A stretch of 6,231 bases of DNA from Candidatus Geothermarchaeota archaeon (GCA_030601715.1 JAUWBL010000070.1:1-6231), one strand, 5' to 3'; counted from the stretch's first letter, positions 1 through 6,069 are shown. Notes: generated by a model not told the origin, from the letters alone. Made by a program: numbers and translations.

Positions 1-28
1 GCCCAGACAGCGGCGGGAAATGACCCAC

Positions 29-46
29 AAAAAGGAAGAAGAGACC
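29..46 (-). terminator. Possible pyrimidine-rich terminator after the UPF0148 gene
   Basis: Read on the minus strand, a pyrimidine-rich tract ending in five T's begins 12 bases past the UPF0148 stop codon. Archaeal RNA polymerase can terminate on oligo-T runs without a hairpin, so this is a plausible 3' end. The run is short and there is no stem-loop before it, so the call is weak. Nothing else recognisable lies in bases 1-58. Confidence 0.3.
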
Positions 47-58
47 TACAGGGTGCCG

Positions 59-421
59 CTACTTCCCACGAACGTGTGGGGTTCTCTTATCGGAGAGGAG
101 GCCCTCCAACTTTTCCAAGATCGACACATACCTGTCTAGTAGATCCAGAGCCTCCTCGTTCTCCAGAGGAACCGGACCTTCCCCGGTCAGGTTCGATATG
201 TTTTCGAGCAGAACCTCCCTGAGCCGGGTCAGCACGATCCTCGAGGAGGCCTCCACGTATTCCTCCCTCGTCTTGGCGACGATTACCTCCTTGTCGCACT
301 GGGGGCAGACCTTCCTGCCCTCCATCTCCAGGAGCATGTACCCGCACACGGGACATGTCTCAGAGGTGAGCTTGGCCCCCCTCTTCATGTAGTCAGAGGC
401 GCGCTTCATCACATCAGACAT
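59..421 (-). CDS. UPF0148 / Sjogren-autoantigen-type (p27, ZNRD2-like) zinc-ribbon protein
   Basis: This 120-residue protein has a single zinc ribbon near the N-terminus: C23-P-V-C26 and C39-P-Q-C42, separated by 12 residues, preceded by the family-typical KRGAKLTSETCPVCG stretch. That pattern and length match archaeal UPF0148 (Auto_anti-p27 family, PF06677). The rest (about residues 50-76 and 86-111) is charged, with leucines spaced as in amphipathic helices, likely for protein contacts. There is no signal peptide or membrane segment, so it should be cytoplasmic. The molecular role of the archaeal family is unknown; the eukaryotic relative is only loosely tied to centromere or Wnt biology, so no function is assigned. 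The ATG start is the first in frame and has only a poor purine stretch upstream. A TATA-like box about 30 bases upstream suggests a very short leader. The gene stands alone, divergent from the DUF3179 gene. Confidence 0.85.
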   Translation of the reverse strand: MSDVMKRASDYMKRGAKLTSETCPVCGYMLLEMEGRKVCPQCDKEVIVAKTREEYVEASSRIVLTRLREVLLENISNLTGEGPVPLENEEALDLLDRYVSILEKLEGLLSDKRTPHVRGK

Positions 422-449
422 GAACCATCCCCACTCGGCCCGACACAGA

Positions 450-457
450 CATATACA
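450..457 (-). promoter_or_regulatory. TATA-like box for the UPF0148 gene
   Basis: On the minus strand this reads GTATATG, centred about 32 bases before the UPF0148 ATG. Archaeal transcription normally starts 25-28 bases downstream of the TATA centre, which would give a leader of only a few bases. A second AT-rich stretch (TTTTAGT on the minus strand, near 467-473) is further away and is a weaker alternative. The 133-base gap 422-554 holds this box and the oppositely directed one at 524-531, and nothing else I can recognise. Confidence 0.45.
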
Positions 458-523
458 CTGAGATCCACTAAAACACAGCGATCCTTCAAAGTCAAATCAA
501 ACATCGAACTATTCAACAAGTAC

Positions 524-531
524 CTTTTATC
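524..531 (+). promoter_or_regulatory. TATA-like box for the DUF3179 gene
   Basis: The sequence CTTTTATC is centred about 27 bases before the GTG at 555, exactly where a TATA box should sit if the transcript begins at the start codon. No Shine-Dalgarno sequence precedes that GTG, so a leaderless mRNA is the natural reading. It stands out because the flanking bases are GC-rich. Confidence 0.5.
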
Positions 532-554
532 CGCACGCTCCAATCCCTTCGGCG

Positions 555-1697
555 GTGAGCTGGGTGACCGCCCCTTTCTCGGGAGCTCTGAGGAAGACGA
601 CCCTCATCGTCGTCGTATTGCTGGTCGTGGGAGGAGTGGCGGTCTACGCCCTCGACCCCTTCGGCCTCAGGCCACAGCCGATCCCAGATGACACGAGCGA
701 TTCTGAGGATGGGGAGATCATGATCACCAACGGCGTCAAGCACATCGTGCCCCTTGACAAAATACTGTCTGGAGGACCTGCCAAGGACGGCATACCCTCC
801 ATTGACAACCCCAAGTTCACCACGGCGGAGGAAGCCGACGCATGGCTAGGGGAAGACGACCTCATCCTCGGCGTCAGCTTGAACGGCGTAGCCAAGGCCT
901 ATCCCCACAGGATCGTGGTGTGGCACGAGATCGTAAACGACTTTGTAGGCGACACCCCCATCGTGGCAACATACTGTCCGCTCTGCTTCACGGGAGCCGC
1001 CTTCCTGAGGATCCTCGACGGAGAAACCGTAGAGTTCGGGGTCTCCGGCAAGCTGTACAACAGCGACCTCGTCATGTACGACAGGAAGACCGACTCCTAC
1101 TGGAGCCAGATCCTGGGCCAGGCCATCGTCGGCGAGCTGGCGGGGATGAAGCTGGAGAGGATCACCCTCGACACCCTGAAGTGGAGTAACTGGAAGAGCC
1201 TCCACCCCGACACCCTAGTCCTCTCCCAAGACACGGGACACTTCCGAGACTACAGCAGGGACCCCTACGCAGGCTACTACACCAGCAACGCCATCATCTT
1301 CCCCGTCGACAACGAAGACGACCGACTCCACAACAAGGCCATAGTCTACGGCGTCGAGTTCGAGGGTCACGCCAGGGCCTACCCGGAGGTGGAGATGAAG
1401 AAGGCCGGGCTGGCCAACGACGACCTCGCCGACCACCCCCTGCTGGTCGTCTGGGACCCGGACAAGGAGGTCGTCGTCATGTTCGAGAGGAGGGTGGGCG
1501 ACACCGTTCTGACCTTTGAGCTTAGGAACGGAAGACTCTTCGACCAGCAAACGGACAGCGAATGGACCTTCGAGGGAGAGGCAATAGCAGGGATGCACCG
1601 GGGGACGATCCTCAACAGGATCATCTCACCCCCCGACTTCTGGTTCGCCTGGGCTGCCTTCAACCCCGGCACAGAGCTGTTTCTGGCCTCCGGCTAG
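555..1697 (+). CDS. DUF3179 domain protein, membrane-anchored, with internal tandem duplication
   Basis: This 380-residue protein begins with a short basic segment (R13, K14) and one hydrophobic helix (about residues 16-33). It is therefore probably a signal-anchored or exported protein whose bulk faces outside the cytoplasm. Residues 62-380 match DUF3179 (PF11376): KHIVPLDKI, an AYPHRIVVWHEIVND block, TYCPLCFTG with C141 and C144, and YNSDLVMYDRKTDSYWSQ. H118, H124 and the CxxC pair are candidate metal-binding or redox residues; this is inference, as the family has no established function. The C-terminal half repeats the same order of motifs without the CxxC pair (see findings). GTG at 555 is chosen because it lies 27 bases after a TATA-like box and no earlier in-frame start follows that box; the GTG at 564 is the alternative. 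The gene appears monocistronic, converging on the aldehyde dehydrogenase gene across a 48-base gap. Confidence 0.88.
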   Translation: MSWVTAPFSGALRKTTLIVVVLLVVGGVAVYALDPFGLRPQPIPDDTSDSEDGEIMITNGVKHIVPLDKILSGGPAKDGIPSIDNPKFTTAEEADAWLGEDDLILGVSLNGVAKAYPHRIVVWHEIVNDFVGDTPIVATYCPLCFTGAAFLRILDGETVEFGVSGKLYNSDLVMYDRKTDSYWSQILGQAIVGELAGMKLERITLDTLKWSNWKSLHPDTLVLSQDTGHFRDYSRDPYAGYYTSNAIIFPVDNEDDRLHNKAIVYGVEFEGHARAYPEVEMKKAGLANDDLADHPLLVVWDPDKEVVVMFERRVGDTVLTFELRNGRLFDQQTDSEWTFEGEAIAGMHRGTILNRIISPPDFWFAWAAFNPGTELFLASG

Positions 1698-1712
1698 ATC
1701 CCAAGAACCAAC

Positions 1713-1728
1713 CAGCGCCTTTCCGCTG
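1713..1728. terminator. Small hairpin in the convergent gap
   Basis: CAGCG and CGCTG form a 5-base-pair stem around a 6-base loop in the 48-base space between the converging stop codons of the DUF3179 and aldehyde dehydrogenase genes. On the plus strand it is followed by pyrimidine-rich sequence; there is no real T-run on either side. It could contribute to termination of both transcripts, but a stem this short may arise by chance. Confidence 0.2.
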
Positions 1729-1745
1729 CCTTCTCAGCCGAGGAA

Positions 1746-3152
1746 TCAGCCGGATGTTCTGTAGATGACCGTCTTGATCTCGGTCATCTCTTCGATGGCG
1801 AACTTCACCCCCTCCCGCCCGACGCCGCTCATCTTCACTCCCCCAAAGGGCATGAAGTCCACCCTGAAATCGGAGGTGTCGTTCACCAACACAGCGCCGA
1901 ACTCTAGGTCCCTCACGGCCCTCAGCGCCGAGTCTATGCTGGATGTGAATATGCCAGCTTGGAGACCGTAGCCAGTGCTGTTGCTCTTCTCGATGGCTTC
2001 CTCCAGCCCTCCGAACCCTTCAATGAGGACCACGGGACCGAAGACCTCCTCCCTCGCTATCCGGGCGCCAGCTGGAACGTCCCTCAACACGGTCGGCCGA
2101 AACATGACGCCGTCCCTCGTGCCTCCCGTGAGAACAGTTGCCCCCTGCTCCACGGCTTCGTGAACCCACTCCTCGACCCGGGCCGCCTCCGCCTCGGAGA
2201 TCATGGGTCCGACATCGGTCTTCATGTCCAAGGGATCTCCTAGGACGAGCCTCTCCACGCCCTCCACCAGATCATCCTCAAACTCCCGGTAGACTCCTTC
2301 CTGGACGTAGAGCCTCTGAGGGTGGATGCAGTTCTGGCCCTGGCAGCTGAAGCCGGACTCACAGCACGCGGAAACGGAGAGGTCGAGGGGAGCGTCGTCC
2401 ATCACTATGACCGCTGAGTTGCTACCTAGCTCCATCGAGACACGCTTGATGCCCGCGAGCTGCGCTATCCGCCGCCCAGCCTCAACCCCTCCGGTGAAGC
2501 TGACCATCCCGACCCTACGGTCGGACACCAGAGGCTCCCCCACTTCCTTTCCGGCGCCCACCACCACGTTGAGTGCCTCCGAAGGTAAGCCCGAGTTGTC
2601 CAAGATCGAGGCGAGGTTCAAAGCCGAGAGGGGCGCCACCGAAGCGGGTTTCAGGATCACCGAGTTTCCCCCGGCGAAGGCCGGCCCCAGCTTGTGGGCG
2701 ACGAGGTTGAGGGGGTCGTTGAAGGGCGTTATCGCCCCCACAACCCCCACCGGAACCCTGAAGTAGTATCCCACCCGGTCGACTCCCCGGGGCTCGGCGT
2801 CGAAGGGTATCACCTCCCCCGACACCCTCTTGGCCTCCTCCGAGGAGAATTTCATGGTTAGGCGGGCCCGTTCAACCTCCTTCCGAGAGTATTTCATGGG
2901 CTTGCCGGCCTCCATGGCTATGGTCTTGGCGAGTTCGTCCTCGCTCCTCTTGATCTCGTCGCTCGCCTGCTCCAAGATCTCCGCCCTCCTGTAGGCCGGG
3001 AGGCCTTTCATGGTGTGGGCGCCCCTCTCCGCGGATCGGAGGGCGGACTCCAAGACAGAGACATCGCAGAGGGGGACGTGATCTACGACCTCGCCGCTGT
3101 ACTTGTTCCTAACCTCGAGGGACCTGTTCGTCTCTATCCAGGTCCCCGCCAC
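1746..3152 (-). CDS. NAD(P)-dependent aldehyde dehydrogenase, lactaldehyde (CofA-like)/GAPN-like branch
   Basis: This 468-residue protein has the full aldehyde dehydrogenase fold and would oxidise an aldehyde to its acid with NAD(P). Landmarks are the oxyanion Asn145 in TPFNDPLN, cofactor-region Lys168 in ILKPAS, SFTGG at 218-222, general-base Glu241 in MELGSN, catalytic Cys275 in CQGQNC, EEVFGPV at 368-374, and the C-terminal MPFGGVKMSGVGREG. The family's usual ELGG is ELGS here. Overall wording, especially PVGVVGAITPFN and the C-terminal block, resembles methanogen lactaldehyde dehydrogenase CofA and GAPN-type enzymes from memory, but the substrate cannot be deduced. C263, C264 and C270 lie close to the catalytic Cys. 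It is the last gene of the probable three-gene operon, 52 bases after homoserine dehydrogenase. GTG at 3152 has a GAGG sequence 6 bases upstream; a CTG at 3164 is a serious alternative start (see findings). Confidence 0.9.
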   Translation of the reverse strand: MAGTWIETNRSLEVRNKYSGEVVDHVPLCDVSVLESALRSAERGAHTMKGLPAYRRAEILEQASDEIKRSEDELAKTIAMEAGKPMKYSRKEVERARLTMKFSSEEAKRVSGEVIPFDAEPRGVDRVGYYFRVPVGVVGAITPFNDPLNLVAHKLGPAFAGGNSVILKPASVAPLSALNLASILDNSGLPSEALNVVVGAGKEVGEPLVSDRRVGMVSFTGGVEAGRRIAQLAGIKRVSMELGSNSAVIVMDDAPLDLSVSACCESGFSCQGQNCIHPQRLYVQEGVYREFEDDLVEGVERLVLGDPLDMKTDVGPMISEAEAARVEEWVHEAVEQGATVLTGGTRDGVMFRPTVLRDVPAGARIAREEVFGPVVLIEGFGGLEEAIEKSNSTGYGLQAGIFTSSIDSALRAVRDLEFGAVLVNDTSDFRVDFMPFGGVKMSGVGREGVKFAIEEMTEIKTVIYRTSG

Positions 3153-3158
3153 CAGGGT

Positions 3159-3179
3159 CCTCAGATCTCCGTCACCTCC
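3159..3179 (-). promoter_or_regulatory. Two overlapping ribosome-binding options for the aldehyde dehydrogenase
   Basis: On the minus strand a perfect GGAGGTGA occupies 3179 to 3172, and a shorter GAGG occupies 3162 to 3159. The short one is 6 bases before the GTG at 3152. The perfect one is 19 bases from that GTG, too far for normal use, but exactly 7 bases before an in-frame CTG at 3164. The two options give proteins differing by four residues. Confidence 0.5.
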
Positions 3180-3204
3180 ATGCTGTGGCCGCGGAGTGAT
3201 TCGT

Positions 3205-4239
3205 TCATCGCTTCATCGATCTCCCTATGGCGATTAGATCTGTCAACAGGGCGTAGCCTGCAGACTGTGGCCCCGCTCCGGGTCCAATTAGAGCGACTTC
3301 GTCCTGGACATCGGTTCCGAAGACCACCGCGTTGGTGACGCCGTGGATGTTGGCGAGGAGGCTGGTAAGGGGGATCTCCTCCGGCTTGCATGAGGCCCGG
3401 ACACCGTCCCTCGTCCTTACCGCCCTGGCCACGAGTCTGACTCTTCTGTCTTGCTTGATAGCCTTCATCAGATCATCCTTGGACAATCCGGTGATCCCCT
3501 CTCTTTCGACGTCTCCGATCCTGAGATCGCAATCCATGAGGGCGTTGGCGAGGATGACTATCTTGGCAGTCGGGTCCCATGCCTCTACGTCGGCGGTCGG
3601 ATCCGCTTCGGCGTAGCCCAACCGCTTCGCCTCTTCCAAGGCCTCCTCATACGACACGTCTCTCTCCATTTCAGACAAGATGTAGTTGGTCGTCCCGTTG
3701 AGAATGCCCTCTATGGACAGGATCTCGCCGCCTAGCAGAGCCTCCCTCCCCAGCCTTATGGCCGGCGTTCCGCTGAGGACCGTGCCCTCGAATCCGAGTT
3801 GAACCCCGTTGCCATCCGCCAGGCCTTGGAGCTCTCGAAGCTTCAGGGCTATCGGGCCCTTGTTCGAGGTTACGACGTGGCACCCCTTCTTCAGGGCCGT
3901 CCTGATGTGGCTCAGGCCCGGCTCTGCATCTGCGAGGTTCGACCACGTTACTTCGATGACGAGGTCGGCAGATGATCGGCGGATGGTGTCGAGGCTGGAG
4001 AGACCCTTTTCAGGGGCGGAGATACCTCGTAAGGAGCCTTCACGTCTTGCGTGTTGCAATAGGCGGGGTAGGTCGAGGCCCTCTGGGTCCATGACCGAGC
4101 CTAGCTGTATGTCGGAGACGCCGACGACCGTGGGTTCGAGATCGTATCGTTCCTTGAGCTCGTTGCGCTTTCTGTTGAGGAGGCCCGCTAGGGATTGGCC
4201 CACTCTCCCGAAACCTATGAAAGCAAGCTTGAAACTCAT
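3205..4239 (-). CDS. hom: Homoserine dehydrogenase (no ACT domain)
   Basis: This enzyme reduces aspartate 4-semialdehyde to homoserine with NAD(P)H, the branch point towards methionine and threonine. The 344-residue protein starts with a Rossmann nucleotide-binding loop, GFGRVG at 9-14. The catalytic region carries SNKGP with Lys127, GILNGTTNYILS at 178-189, GYAEADPTADVEAWDPTAK with Asp222 and Lys226, and a closing GPGAGP at 319-324 that folds back to the cofactor domain. Lys127, Asp222 and Lys226 match the known catalytic set of the family. The usual Gly two residues before that Asp is Ala220. The protein ends soon after GPGAGP, so the C-terminal ACT domain seen in many bacterial enzymes is absent and threonine feedback through it is not expected. 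It lies 34 bases after the PLP enzyme gene and is probably cotranscribed. The ATG start has only a modest AGGGA-type site upstream; no in-frame start precedes it in the gap. Confidence 0.93.
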   Translation of the reverse strand: MSFKLAFIGFGRVGQSLAGLLNRKRNELKERYDLEPTVVGVSDIQLGSVMDPEGLDLPRLLQHARREGSLRGISAPEKGLSSLDTIRRSSADLVIEVTWSNLADAEPGLSHIRTALKKGCHVVTSNKGPIALKLRELQGLADGNGVQLGFEGTVLSGTPAIRLGREALLGGEILSIEGILNGTTNYILSEMERDVSYEEALEEAKRLGYAEADPTADVEAWDPTAKIVILANALMDCDLRIGDVEREGITGLSKDDLMKAIKQDRRVRLVARAVRTRDGVRASCKPEEIPLTSLLANIHGVTNAVVFGTDVQDEVALIGPGAGPQSAGYALLTDLIAIGRSMKR

Positions 4240-4273
4240 AGTGTCTTCCCTGATCTCATCACGCCGCGACGGA

Positions 4274-5461
4274 CTAAATCTTGTCTAGGGCGTGTCCCAC
4301 GTCTTCCATGAGGTCGTCTAGATCCTCGAGTCCCACCGAAAGTCGGATCTCCGATCTGTGGATGCCAGCGGCCATCAACTCCTCGTCGGAGAGCTGTCCA
4401 TGGGTGGTCGAGGCCGGGTGGGTGGCGATGGATTGATTGCAGCCTAGGTGGGTCGCCGACGTGATCATCTGTAGGGAGTCCATGAAGGAGGCGACCTCAT
4501 CGAATCTTCCGTCGATGACGAAGGAGAGGAGGGAGCTGAACCGTGTCATCTGCTTCTTGGCCAGGTTGTGTTGGGGGTGACTGGGCAACCCGGGGTAGTT
4601 GACGGAGCGTACCTTGGGGTTCTCGTCGAGGAACTCGGCCACGGCCATGGCGTTCTCCGAGCATCTCGTCATCCTTAGGGACAGGGTCTCCATTCCCAAG
4701 AGGGTCAGCCATGCGTTGAAGGGAGACATCGAGGGCCCGGTGTTCCGATATCCGTCGGCTCGGACGTTCTCCACGAAATCCTTCTCCCCTACGACGGCGC
4801 CCCCCAGTGCGGTGGCGTTGCCACAGAGGTACTTGGTTGTGGAGTGGATCACGATGTCAGCGCCTAGCCCTAGGGGGAGCTGTAACGCTGGGGAGCAAAT
4901 GGTGTTGTCCAATATCAATGGTATCGCGTGATCGTGGGCCAGCTGGGCCAGCGCTTGGATGTCAGAAACAAAGAGATTCGGGTTGCTGGGTGTCTCGGCG
5001 TAGAGGAAGCGGGTCCTATCGTTGATGAGCTCGTTCCATGCCTCGATGCTCGTGGGGTCCTCGACGAGCCTGACCTTGACGCCCATCCGTGGGAGCGTTG
5101 TGGTGAAGAGCTTGAATGTTCCTCCGTACACCCTGTTGCAGGAGACGGCCTCGTCTCCCGCTTCGGCTAGGTGGATCGCGGCCATGAAAATAGCCGCCAT
5201 GCCCGAGCTGGTGCACAAGGCTGCCTCTCCCTGCTCGAGCTCCGCAAGCCTCTTCTCCAGGATCTGGCATGTGGGGTTGTCTATCCGCGCGTAGGTGAAG
5301 CCGTCCTCCTCGCGGGCGAAGATTCTCGCGGCTTGGGTGGCGCTCGCGAAGGGGTATGCGACGGTCTGGAACAGGGGAGGGGTGATGGAGCCGTGCCTCA
5401 GGGCGTCGTATCCTGAGTGGATGAGCTTGGTGTCGAATCTGTAGCTTGTGGATCTCGTCAT
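4274..5461 (-). CDS. Trans-sulfuration PLP enzyme, probable O-acetylhomoserine sulfhydrylase (MetY/MetZ-like)
   Basis: This 395-residue protein belongs to the Cys/Met-metabolism PLP family (fold type I). Visible landmarks are Y57 and R59 of the YxR phosphate-binding motif from the partner subunit, SSGMAA at 85-90, Y112 of YGGTF (stacks on PLP), D185 in LDNT, the Schiff-base Lys210 in STTKY, and Arg373 for the substrate carboxylate. Methionine gamma-lyase usually has Cys at the position occupied here by Gly114, which argues for a gamma-replacement enzyme making homocysteine or a thioether from an activated homoserine. The neighbouring homoserine dehydrogenase agrees. Cystathionine gamma-synthase or O-succinylhomoserine sulfhydrylase remain possible. 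After STTKY the common Gly-His is Gly-Asn (N215). It is the first gene of the probable operon. The ATG lacks a Shine-Dalgarno sequence but has a TATA-like box about 30 bases upstream. Expected to be a cytoplasmic tetramer. Confidence 0.87.
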   Translation of the reverse strand: MTRSTSYRFDTKLIHSGYDALRHGSITPPLFQTVAYPFASATQAARIFAREEDGFTYARIDNPTCQILEKRLAELEQGEAALCTSSGMAAIFMAAIHLAEAGDEAVSCNRVYGGTFKLFTTTLPRMGVKVRLVEDPTSIEAWNELINDRTRFLYAETPSNPNLFVSDIQALAQLAHDHAIPLILDNTICSPALQLPLGLGADIVIHSTTKYLCGNATALGGAVVGEKDFVENVRADGYRNTGPSMSPFNAWLTLLGMETLSLRMTRCSENAMAVAEFLDENPKVRSVNYPGLPSHPQHNLAKKQMTRFSSLLSFVIDGRFDEVASFMDSLQMITSATHLGCNQSIATHPASTTHGQLSDEELMAAGIHRSEIRLSVGLEDLDDLMEDVGHALDKI

Positions 5462-5487
5462 GCCATCTATGAAACCATTCGCCTTTC

Positions 5488-5495
5488 GTTTTAAC
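5488..5495 (-). promoter_or_regulatory. TATA-like box for the metY-like/hom/aldehyde dehydrogenase operon
   Basis: On the minus strand this reads GTTAAAAC, centred about 30 bases before the ATG of the PLP enzyme, predicting a leader of only a few bases. It lies inside a short tandem repeat: CGTTTT occurs at 5487-5492 and again at 5495-5500 on the plus strand. A regulator bound here would block TATA recognition. Whether the divergent Lrp-type protein binds this site is inference. Confidence 0.45.
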
Positions 5496-5534
5496 GTTTT
5501 GATGGTCTGGTTGACGAAATGGCGACAGATAGAC

Positions 5535-5541
5535 TTATATC
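5535..5541 (+). promoter_or_regulatory. TATA-like box for the Lrp/AsnC gene
   Basis: TTATATC lies about 30 bases before the TTG at 5568. This spacing predicts transcription starting within a few bases of that TTG. It would be inside the coding region if any of the earlier in-frame starts (5448, 5460, 5469, 5502) were used, so it helps decide the start. The divergent gap 5462-5567 contains this box and the opposing one at 5488-5495. Confidence 0.5.
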
Positions 5542-5567
5542 AGCGTAATAGTCGACGTTCTGTTGGA

Positions 5568-6011
5568 TTGATCGACGACAAGGATAGCAGAATAATAGAG
5601 GAGCTGGTGGCGGATTCTCGGCGTTCGACGGCGGAGATAGCCAGAGCAACGGGGATTCCTAGGGTTACTGTTCACGACCGAATCCAGAAGCTCGTCGACA
5701 GGGGGGTGATCAGGAGATTCACAGCTGTCCTCGACCACGCCAAGCTGGGGTTCCCTCTGACCGCCTACATACTGGTTTCATATGAGTCCAACCCGGAGCT
5801 GAGCCAGAAGGACGTGGCGAAACGGATGACGAAGGTGATGGGGGTAAATGAGGTCCACATAATCACGGGTCAGTGGGACTACCTGATCAAGGTTCGGAGC
5901 CGGTCGATGGCCGAGATCGGAGACCTCATCGTGGAGCGGTTGAGGCGGATACCTGGGGTGGGAGGGACGATAACCTGCGTGTCCTTCTGGTCCTTCAAGG
6001 AGGAGCACTGA
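5568..6011 (+). CDS. Lrp/AsnC-family transcriptional regulator
   Basis: From the TTG start this is 147 residues, the normal length for the family. Residues 1-50 are the AsnC-type winged helix-turn-helix: IDDKDSRIIEEL, then the recognition helices in STAEIARATGIPRVTVHDRI, then LVDRGVIRRF. Residues 62-147 form the RAM (AsnC_trans_reg) effector and oligomerisation domain, with AYILVSY and the signature TGQWDYLIKVR at 100-110. Such proteins assemble as dimers to octamers, often bind an amino acid, and control amino-acid genes. Divergence from the methionine-type operon suggests it controls that operon and itself; this is inference. The frame is open back to a GTG at 5448, with ATGs at 5460, 5469 and 5502, but those extensions lie outside the family alignment, and a TATA-like box at 5535-5541 fits the TTG. 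The next gene begins 58 bases after the stop, behind its own TATA-like box. Confidence 0.9.
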   Translation: MIDDKDSRIIEELVADSRRSTAEIARATGIPRVTVHDRIQKLVDRGVIRRFTAVLDHAKLGFPLTAYILVSYESNPELSQKDVAKRMTKVMGVNEVHIITGQWDYLIKVRSRSMAEIGDLIVERLRRIPGVGGTITCVSFWSFKEEH

Positions 6012-6023
6012 CAACGATCTCCC

Positions 6024-6034
6024 GGGCGTTGCCC
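6024..6034 (+). terminator. Weak hairpin after the Lrp/AsnC gene
   Basis: GGGC-GTT-GCCC forms a tight 4-base-pair stem 12 bases past the stop codon. A competing CAACG / CGTTG pairing spans 6012-6031. No T-run follows, so terminator function is doubtful; the structure sits between the Lrp stop and the next TATA-like box. Confidence 0.15.
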
Positions 6035-6041
6035 TAGAGGC

Positions 6042-6048
6042 TATATTT
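6042..6048 (+). promoter_or_regulatory. TATA-like box for the flavoprotein gene
   Basis: TATATTT is centred about 25 bases before the GTG at 6070, so the transcript probably begins at or beside the start codon. It indicates that the flavoprotein gene has its own promoter rather than relying on read-through from the Lrp gene. Confidence 0.5.
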
Positions 6049-6069
6049 CGTGTGGACCGTTGTGGAGGT

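Noticed and set aside
20..139. A plus-strand 39-codon frame starting at ATG 20, open back to the window edge in the same frame.
   Set aside because: It overlaps the 3' end of the well-supported UPF0148 gene in antisense, has no recognisable family features and no ribosome site, and is short. It could only be the tail of a gene upstream of the window, which cannot be judged here.
842..1598. Long alternative frames on both strands inside the DUF3179 gene.
   Set aside because: They are low-complexity, arginine/proline- or valine-rich translations expected from GC-rich coding sequence in the wrong frame; the 555-1697 frame carries the conserved family motifs.
3161..3391. A 76-residue minus-strand frame spanning the end of homoserine dehydrogenase, considered as a frameshifted C-terminal extension.
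   Set aside because: Homoserine dehydrogenase already ends normally shortly after GPGAGP, and most of this frame is an arginine-rich shadow. Only its last 15 codons, joined by ATGA, were kept as a finding.
4240..4273. A separate promoter for homoserine dehydrogenase in the 34-base gap.
   Set aside because: No TATA-like sequence at a proper distance was seen; cotranscription with the PLP enzyme gene is simpler.
5475..5522. An apparent inverted repeat between CCATTCGCC and GACGAAATGG in the divergent control region.
   Set aside because: The arms match only if a base is inserted, and they are some 30 bases apart; not convincing as an operator.
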